Shown: in pieces, positions 58,212-64,000 of the stretch
Numbering within the stretch: position 1 is the stretch's first letter
How the letters are laid out: every line of letters begins with the position of its first letter
Source of the DNA: Aphelenchoides besseyi
Lineage: Eukaryota > Nematoda > Chromadorea > Rhabditida > Aphelenchoididae
Assembly: GCA_024699855.1 (NCBI GenBank)
Contig: JAMPIQ010000001.1
Location: 1-64,000 of the forward strand
Length of the DNA: 64,000 bases
Reading direction: 5' to 3'
The notes under the pieces: generated by a model
What the model was told of the DNA's origin: nothing
The model's input: only the letters and a program-made list of their open reading frames with translations
Database searches by the model: none
Position numbers and translations under genes: made by a program

Positions 58212-59258
58212 TCATCGCCGATCTCGCGCTCGTCGGGTTGTCCGGTCGATAATGGCCATTGAAGAGCAATTTCGGACCACAAATGGAAAAAAAATGTCCG
58301 CGCCTGCAAATGTGCGTTTCCATAAAAACTCCGCGACGTAGTCGTCGTAGAATTGCGTTGCCGTTCCGAGCTCGCGTTTTTGTCGTTGTTTGACATCTCG
58401 CCAGAAGCTTTCAATTTGCTGCGTGTGAGTGCCGGTCTCGGGATTTACGAAGTGGACCGAGTGATTTACCTTCAGATGTGTGTATCCTTCGGGTAGACGA
58501 CAAATTCCTCCATATGCACGCCATTGATCAGACATGATCGTTGATCCCGCTTTGACGTGCTTTTGGATAATCGGAAGCAACGTGTCTGCACTTCGACAGT
58601 CGACTCGTTTGAGAAAAAACGTTCGGTCGACTGTGTCCACTCCTCCAAACAACCACACGTTTTCTTTTTGCAATCTTCCTCTGTTGTACTTGCTGCAACA
58701 AAGTCGTATTGAGCGAAAACGAACTCACCGTCGACTTATACAAGTCTCATCGATTTGGACCGTGTGGCCTGGGCCGCCAATTTGCACATCTTGTTTTAGT
58801 TGCCAATTAACACACAACTCTCGAAAATAGTTGCGATGATCGGTGATTGTATGCGAGTTCCAAGTCGATCCATCTGAACGGCGCATTTCGCGCTTGACAA
58901 GATCAACCGACGCAAGATCATGCGCCCAAAAGTATGAAAACAAAAAGACCTTAAAGACAAGCAAAGTGAAAAAATGAGCAAAAGAACGAACCTCCTTTGG
59001 ATGTACTCGGCCTCCTTCAAACCAGCTGTAATTTCGAATACCCATTTCTTTTCGGCATCGCTTCGTGGTGCATCTCCAAGTCGGAAGATCTTGAGCTCGA
59101 CGTGCCATTCGCATTTGCATCTTGTGTCTTTCGTCTCTCGGACATTTCGGGTTCCATTTCATTACGTTGAGTTCGCCCAAGAATTCCAAGAACTGCTCAT
59201 CTGGTTTACTAATCGCTTCGTACACGTTTTTCAACGTCCAATTACGAAGTTGCTCCAT
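58212..59258 (-). CDS. Merlin/ISXO2-like DDE transposase
   Basis: Cut-and-paste transposase. The start MEQLRNWTLKNVYEAISKPD is the first internal ATG. The N-terminal zinc-binding part has CPRDERHKMQMRM and CTTKRCRKEM. The catalytic core follows: HTVQIDETCISRR (first Asp), a 38-bp intron, KYNRGRLQKENVWLFGGVD, IMSDQWRAYGGI (second Asp), VNHSVHFVNPETGTHTQQIE then SFW (third acidic residue). All three catalytic residues and the HS...N/TG...H signature of ISXO2/IS1595 transposases are present. After the core, a run of eight A (58277-58284) shifts the frame: one reading stops at 58212, the other continues with HLWSEIALQWPL and an acidic tail to 58136. The second looks more like the family C-terminus, so a one-base slip is likely. 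Confidence 0.92.
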
Positions 59259-59346
59259 TTTGAAAACTAAAATTAAAACAAATAAAAAAACACAACCGGT
59301 TAAGATATCTTGACGTTCGTCAAAGTGTTCACCTTTTGCGAAGAAA

Positions 59347-59408
59347 AGGGGCGGGAGGAGGGGGGAAAGGGGGGCGGAAAGGGGGGGAAAGGGGGGGCGA
59401 GGGGGGGG
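59347..59408 (+). other. G-run tract in Merlin right end (quadruplex-prone)
   Basis: 62 bp made almost only of G with short AAA, A and C interruptions: at least six runs of five or more G. On this strand it satisfies the usual G-quadruplex pattern several times over. The left end carries the mirror-image C-runs. Confidence 0.85.
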
Positions 59409-59433
59409 ACTACAGCAAAAGACCCGAAAAGTT

Positions 59434-60360
59434 GATTTTTTATTAGTCACATTTTGATAACAAATCAAGTTGTCATTTGGTTTCATTTTTGTTTGCTTTT
59501 CGATTATAAAGTGTGTTTTTCTCGTGTTCCTGACTCATCAACCGCCATGAACTATTCGAAGAGATTGAGCTCAAATTGTGGTTGAATTAAAGGAATGAGA
59601 TTTGGGTGCTGATTCACTCAGTAATTGAGTATGTAAGCGTAATCAAACAACCTTACGTTAACAACTCAATTTATAAATTATGGTTATAAGCCCCGCCTAT
59701 TTGATATTCCTTTTCATCCAATCATTTCCTTGATAAGCCTGGGATTTTTCTTGAAGGCGCTTAAACGCGATCCAACAGTTTGTGAATAAACGGTAACAAA
59801 AAAACCGAAACCGCTTCAAAAGCCAGTTCTTTAGCTCGCCATTCGAATGACACGGTTTGAAGCAATGATCAATGTTCGAACTCGTCTCATGGTATCGAGC
59901 ATTTCTTGTTAAAAGATCAATTGGAAAGTTCACCAACCGACTTTGCCAACCCATTTCGTGTGTGGTCGTCACGAAAACAACCCGTTTAATTCGTTTTGCA
60001 GGTTATGTCATTTCGGTTATTTTCGTGGTCATAATCATCATTTTCGTTTCGATCGGATCATCAATCATCCAATAGTGTTCGTTCTACTTCGGAATGCAGA
60101 GTTTGAGCTACGTAAACGAAGGATCTTTTCATTTGTACAACCGGCTAATTTATCGAACAAGTTCAGGTCAAGATATTTAATAAATTGGATAGATAAACGA
60201 GGAGCGTCAATAAGGGCTCTGTTATACAATGAGTATTTAAATTGAACATTCTACGCTTAGTTCCAGATATTTCGAGTCAACTTATGGACATCCGATAACA
60301 AGTTTGTAGCTCTGCTATCTTCTTCCGACAATCAAATGAACTTTTTCAAACGCATCAGGA
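59434..60360. other. Spacer right of Merlin, weak frames
   Basis: Plus-strand frames at 59872-60075 (hydrophobic end ISVIFVVIIIIFVSIGSS) and 59943-60245 overlap each other. Neither has splice or family support. Confidence 0.4.
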
Positions 60361-60586
60361 ATCTGATGAGCAGTTCGATGTTGTCGAAGCGTTGAATTTG
60401 TATGGTCAGCACTTGATTCTTGTCCAGTATTACAACTTGGACATCTATGTCTTCTTCCTGACCTTAATTCTGCTTTCCGTTTTACGTGCTCTTCAAAATT
60501 TCTGTTCGTCTTTTTCTAAAGACCTCCCAAAAACATTGAAAAATCGATTGATATCTGTAGTCAATAAATCGTTGTTGTCACATTAA
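60361..60586 (+). CDS. Possible UDP-glucuronosyltransferase C-terminal fragment
   Basis: The frame reads HQESDEQFDVVEALNLYGQH, LILVQYYNLDIYVFFLTLIL, LSVLRALQNFCSSF and ends NKSLLSH. A Tyr-rich segment with an LD-containing start into a single membrane helix close to the C-terminus is the usual end of animal UDP-glucuronosyltransferases. The catalytic and sugar-binding parts are not found upstream in the window, so this is a truncated gene, a pseudogene, or a chance resemblance. Confidence 0.33.
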
Positions 60587-60693
60587 AAATCGTTTCATTA
60601 TCTGAACTGTTTGAAAACAAGGTTTTTACGAGCGAATTGATTATACGCACGGCCGTAGGATCGTGTCTGAAATTAAGTTGTGTTCTAATCGCA

Positions 60694-60891
60694 ATGAACG
60701 TTCTTCGTTTCTTTCTTTGTTTGGTCGTTCTTGTTAGCGTATTGGTTCCGGCTAGCAGCTTCTGTATGAATGTCATATGCTACATTAGATGTCAGTGGAC
60801 GAGACAGACAAAGTGTGGTCTTTGTCGCCACGGCGAGTGCATTTGTTTTAACAGTCCTTCAGAATTACCACCGGAGAACGGCAAACATTAA
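60694..60891 (+). CDS. Secreted cysteine-rich peptide with CS-alpha-beta spacing (65 aa)
   Basis: The single-exon frame begins with a strong signal peptide (MNVLRFFLCLVVLVSVLVPA, then SS), followed by a short mature peptide with seven cysteines. Six of them follow C-x4-C-x3-C-x10-C-x4-C-x-C, with Gly two residues before the fourth (GLC) and a final CIC; an extra Cys sits three residues before that fourth Cys. This is the cysteine-stabilised alpha-beta pattern of arthropod and nematode defensins and of short potassium-channel-type peptides. The tail after the last Cys is Ser/Pro/Glu-rich. Antimicrobial or channel-acting roles are inference; the fold call rests on spacing only. Confidence 0.7.
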   Translation: MNVLRFFLCLVVLVSVLVPASSFCMNVICYIRCQWTRQTKCGLCRHGECICFNSPSELPPENGKH

Positions 60892-61466
60892 ATGAACTTG
60901 TTGTCGACATTGTTGCAAATATACCCTTCTATTACAAAGTGAAGTTAAACACAAGATGTAAAGAAGCAGCGTTGGAATAATAAGAAGCCAGGACTTATGA
61001 TCAGTTTGTCGAATCTCGCAAACAACATCGTTTTATTATTATAAAGTTACAGTTACGTGAATAAAAAAAAAGCAACCAAACATGTTCACGGGTATTAACG
61101 TTAGTGAGGAGTATGGTTCTCTGCTCGAAATTTGTTTTTCTCGTCTTATTTCTGATCATTTCGTTTGCCTTTTACGGCTCTTCTATGTATCCGAAGGTCG
61201 GTGGTGGCGGCTGCACGTAGGAGTTATGTCGGAAAAAGGATTGGGAGTTCATTTTGACTCACGCTGTATACGTCTACGGGAAACCCTAATCATAAATTAT
61301 ATCGTATCTTTCAATATTGAAACGAAATGTAAAGTGATAGCTTTTGCTTCGATAAATCGAAGACTTGAACAGTGGAGGATTACAGTAGAAACTTTGACGT
61401 TTAGTTATTTTGCCCGACGATATAATACAATGGTTTACTTAGACAAATATAATCACACAAAGTCTA
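60892..61466. other. AT-rich spacer with an orphan signal-peptide frame
   Basis: At 61113-61220 a short frame reads MVLCSKFVFLVLFLIISFAF, YGSSMYPKVGGGGCT and stops, with a possible donor (GTAGGA) at its end: it could be exon 1 of another secreted peptide. The longer overlapping frame 61082-61639 runs through the Helitron end and is not considered coding. Confidence 0.4.
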
Positions 61467-62270
61467 CCAGGCAAAAAGGTGGGCCCGGCGTTGGGGCCTT
61501 TTCTCTACACCAAGCCGGGAGGACCACACAAACAAAGTTGTTAAAACACAACATTAGTCAATCAATTAAACCTAAACAAACAAAAGGAAAACTCTTATTT
61601 ATTGAACAACAGAATTCAGGAACCAAAGGCATTAAGTAATTTATAAATAGACGAAATTGGGATAGTTGTGTTTGTTATCATCTCTCGGTAGAACTTCTGT
61701 CCAAACTACATTTTTAATCTTATTTTCATCTTCTGGTTTTACTGCTACTTTCAAAGACTCCCATCCTCTAACTCGTGATAAAGCAACATAAGCCATTCCA
61801 TTTGCAAAAGCCAATTCTACCAAATCCAATCCACAATTCTTATCTTGTGGTTCTTTATTATTCAGTTCAAACCAAGCAGTTAATGTGGTATTTCGATTGG
61901 CCGCTTTTTCAAGGATTTCTTTAACACTTTTGTCAGGGCTGTAGTGCACAACTTGTTGGTCGGGCAAATGTAAACTCAATCGTGTTATGGAATGACTCTT
62001 TTCATCAAGTGATAGTTCGAAAATACGCCAAAAGGCTTCGTGTGCTGTCAAATATCGTATTTCTACGTATTTTTAATTTAATCGTGAACAACTTCGTCTT
62101 TTCCATTCACAGAAATAACAATTCGCGCACAATCCTGTCCTTTATATACGTATTTATATAAATACTTAACGCTTTTGACAGGCGCACGAATTTCAACATT
62201 AATGTAGGCCGAATACTTCATACTCAAATACTTATTGTAAGGTACAACCCAAAGCCTTTCCAAATCTTCT
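61467..62270 (-). mobile_element. Helitron remnant with 3' hairpin and CTGG end
   Basis: On the minus strand, 62263-62078 encodes LERLWVVPYNKYLSMKYSAY, INVEIRAPVKSVKYLYKYVY KGQD, and 62051-61641 encodes LTAHEAFWRIFELSLDEKSH, LSLHLPDQQVVHYSPDKSV, then jumps to the helicase end FANGMAYVALSRVRGWESL KVAV. Those are Rep/HUH-side and PIF1-like helicase blocks of Helitron proteins; the several hundred residues normally between them are missing, and a frame break lies near 62070. Downstream, the strand ends with a 5-bp-stem hairpin GGCCC/GGGCC (61482-61498), 11 bases, then CTGG followed by T (61466), as expected for a Helitron 3' terminus. The 5' end is not identified. Confidence 0.8.
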
Positions 62271-62285
62271 CGTTGTCTACTTTTC

Positions 62286-62985
62286 CTAATGGAATCTCGT
62301 TCTTTTCCATCTTCCTGTTATTCTTGCGTCAAATTCGAACTTTTTTTGAGTTCTATCTCGTTCAGCTCTTAAACTTCGATCCAGAGTCAACATAGCACTT
62401 TTTCGTTTACGCGTGGTGTTACCTTGATTTAACGAATTATCAATAGGATCATTCTGGTTTGCATTCAAAACTTCATCACGTATAATACGCAAAGCTGATT
62501 TTCTCCAGTTGTTGACTTCAATCTGACGGAACTTCAATGAGTGTCCATCTAGCAAACGTTCAGCAAACATGCAAATAGCTGGTCCGCAACTATGGTCATT
62601 TTTCTGTTGATAGTATTCAAGTCGATTTATCAAATTGAACTGCATTTTATTGATTTGCAAATAACTCTTGACCTGTTTAATGAACTCTTGCTGATCATTA
62701 CTTAAACTACCACCCATTGAATCGTAAAAATCACAATTACCTTCAGTATTCACAACCGCTAAGGTCCAATGATTTTCTCGAACAAAAATTGGGAAAAAAC
62801 ACTTTGCTCCAAGATTGCTTGAACTCCGGACAAAAAATTGATTGCCAATTGTTTTGAATTCCTGTTTTCTCTCTTCAAACTGCAGTCTCAACAATCATGA
62901 TCTGAGGATCAATTTTCGACAATTGATGAATTAAGTAGCACATAATGATGTCATTGTTTAACCAACTTTCCCTGCCACTAAAATT
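62286..62985 (-). pseudogene. Ulp1/SENP-type cysteine protease domain, frame-broken
   Basis: Minus-strand blocks follow the C48 peptidase order: SWLNNDIIMCYLIHQLSKID and PQIMIVETAV (about 62975-62890, one frame), then LGAKCFFPIFVRENHWTLAV (catalytic His), NCDFYDSMGG (Asp), and KNDHSCGPAICMFAERLLDG (catalytic Cys after the conserved Gln/Asp region) in the next frame. A one-base shift near 62890 separates the two parts. After the domain, RSLRAERDRTQKKFEFDARI runs directly up to the Helitron frame without a gap. Such proteases remove ubiquitin-like proteins or, in transposons, are carried as accessory proteins. Confidence 0.75.
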
Positions 62986-63253
62986 TTGCTAGGCATTCAA
63001 GGTCATCCTCCGTGAGTTGTTCAATTCTTATTCTGTGCAAGTTACTTATTTCGCTGATTGCGTCCACTTCCATAAGAGAATCATCATTGTTAAAAGCAAA
63101 TTGATAGTCAACGACGTGGTTTAATTGTTTATTAGCGTTCAGATTCACAACTTGAAAAATCGATTCGTTGACAGAGCCGAGGCTCACATTTAATAACTTC
63201 CCATCCAAATTTGTCTCTCCATCGTTCAAAATGGCCGTTTCGGAGTCCAACAT
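62978..63253 (-). CDS. Possible N-terminal exon of the Ulp1-like ORF
   Basis: Frame MLDSETAILNDGETNLDGKL... ending RIRIEQLTEDDLECLAKF just before SWLNND. The end TEDDLECLA then WLNND is a typical run-in to a Ulp1 domain. An acceptor-like AAAATTTTAG lies at the junction. Function beyond this is unknown. Confidence 0.35.
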   Translation of the reverse strand: MLDSETAILNDGETNLDGKLLNVSLGSVNESIFQVVNLNANKQLNHVVDYQFAFNNDDSLMEVDAISEISNLHRIRIEQLTEDDLECLAKF

Positions 63254-63736
63254 CGGCGATAATGCGCCTAATTTCTTGTTGCTTTTAGATGATCTCGGCT
63301 ACTTTTACCTTTTAAGAATCCAACATCTTTTGACGACATTCAAAACCGAACAAAAACCTAAAGAAGATAACATTGAAAGCAATTGTCTTTAAAAGATAAC
63401 ATCAACTTACATCAACACAGATTGTGCTCAACGAGCAATCGACAACACAACGAATAAAATTTCCAAAATGAGAAAGGCTCTATTGAGCAATCCAAAAAAA
63501 TTTGCATACGCAATATTCAAATTTCATTTACTTTATCGACTACCTCATCTCTTTGCACAGAAACATTTTCAGTGGCCCAATTTTCAATTCGCGGAACCTG
63601 CGCAAAACGCTGATCATTTCAAAAAAAAGTACATCAAAATCCGTTCACACGCTTCTGATATCTCACCGGAGCGGACACACATGCCCCTCTTATAGCAAAA
63701 ACGATAGCAAAAAGGATAAAAACAAACTCAAAATAC
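63254..63736. other. AT-rich spacer, nothing supported
   Basis: A plus-strand frame 63468-63695 is present without signals. The 5' end of the Helitron or of a Ulp1-carrying element could lie here, but no boundary was recognised. Confidence 0.4.
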
Positions 63737-64000
63737 CTGGTTTGTTTTTAAATGAAGAAAAATCGTCCCGCAAAACCACAGAGTTTTCTTTTCGTTGCAT
63801 GTTGGTTGATCGCATTCCGAATTTTGGTTGCTACCTGTCTCGGAAGACATCGTCTTGCAATCTAAAGCAAATAAGAAAGAAAATTTCACCAAAAACGACG
63901 AAATTACCTATACAAAAGTGCGTTGGAGAATGCTTTTTGATGTGTTCCGTGATTGCCAACCATCGTCGTGTTTCTCCCGTGGTCAATCGCACCGTTTCGG
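63737..64000 (-). CDS. Partial gene at window edge, two exons, unknown
   Basis: Minus-strand exons 64000..63908 (VRLTTGETRRWLAITEHIKK HSPTHFCI) and 63861..63737 (DCKTMSSETGSNQNSECDQP TCNEKKTLWFCGTIFLHLK) join in frame across a 46-bp intron; a donor GTATTT follows. The Cys/His spacing hints at a zinc-binding module, but no family can be named and the rest of the gene lies outside the window. Confidence 0.35.

Larger units (their letters stand above)
57969..59433 (-). mobile_element. Complete Merlin-type (IS1016/ISXO2) DNA transposon with 8-bp TSD
   Basis: The element spans 57977-59425 (1449 bp). Both ends begin GGGTCTTTTGCTGTAGTC as perfect 18-bp inverted repeats, followed by C-runs (left) or the complementary G-runs (right). 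It is flanked by the direct repeat GAAAAGTT (57969-57976 and 59426-59433), matching the 8-9 bp duplications of the Merlin superfamily. The transposase gene (58212-59258) lies inside on the minus strand. It inserted about 22 bp upstream of the small ORF in front of NOP14. Confidence 0.95.

Noticed and set aside
61082..61639. 185-codon plus-strand frame
   Set aside because: Runs through the Helitron 3' hairpin and terminus on the opposite strand and has no coherent domain.

Overview
The window looks like nuclear DNA of a small-genome invertebrate, most likely a nematode or a close relative. Introns are mostly 35-60 bp with GT...TTTCAG/TTTTAG/TTTAG borders, genes lie close together on both strands, a major-sperm-protein-domain gene is present, and several genes have acceptor-like sites just before the start codon, as trans-splicing would give. 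The organism call is inference; no rRNA, tRNA or organelle sequence is available to fix it.

Layout. 1-5736 is a complex satellite with a monomer of about 310 bp and internal higher-order copies. 5.9-17 kb holds compact housekeeping genes: a small unknown gene, TFIIS (-), S-formylglutathione hydrolase/ESD (-), a UBE2L3-type E2 (+), two small signal-peptide/six-cysteine/one-membrane-helix genes (+), and an unknown three-exon gene (+). 17.0-30.1 kb is one large gene (+) for a MYCBP2/RPM-1/Highwire RING-Cys-relay E3 ligase with all diagnostic domains. 30.3-31.3 kb holds a 5'-truncated non-LTR retrotransposon with target-site duplication and one copy of an inverted dispersed repeat. 31.6-34.4 kb holds a membrane-anchored MSP-domain gene (-), a third six-cysteine gene (+) whose last exons are a near-perfect copy of the gene at 13.3 kb, and a Ly6/three-finger-like gene (-) nested in its intron. 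34.6-38.0 kb is repeat-rich and carries a copied MYCBP2 exon fragment. 38.1-46.6 kb holds three multi-exon, mostly low-complexity genes of unknown function (+). 46.9-50.7 kb is gene-poor. 50.7-57.9 kb holds a SEC14/GOLD lipid-transfer gene (+), a single-TM gene (-), ALKBH6 (-) and NOP14 (-); the last two are 87 bp apart and may be an operon.

57.9-64.0 kb is an accessory, transposon-rich end: a complete Merlin-type DNA transposon with 18-bp terminal inverted repeats and an 8-bp target duplication, a possible UDP-glucuronosyltransferase tail, a 65-aa secreted peptide with the spacing of a cysteine-stabilised alpha-beta fold, and a decayed Helitron with a recognisable 3' end and an adjoining Ulp1-type protease domain.

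Functional links visible here: the UBE2L3-like E2 and the MYCBP2-like E3 both belong to the cysteine-transfer ubiquitin chemistry and lie 6 kb apart, although no operon is implied. The strongest novelty candidates are the six-cysteine gene family with a chimeric duplicated member, the CS-alpha-beta-like peptide, the intact Merlin element, and the Ulp1-Helitron association.
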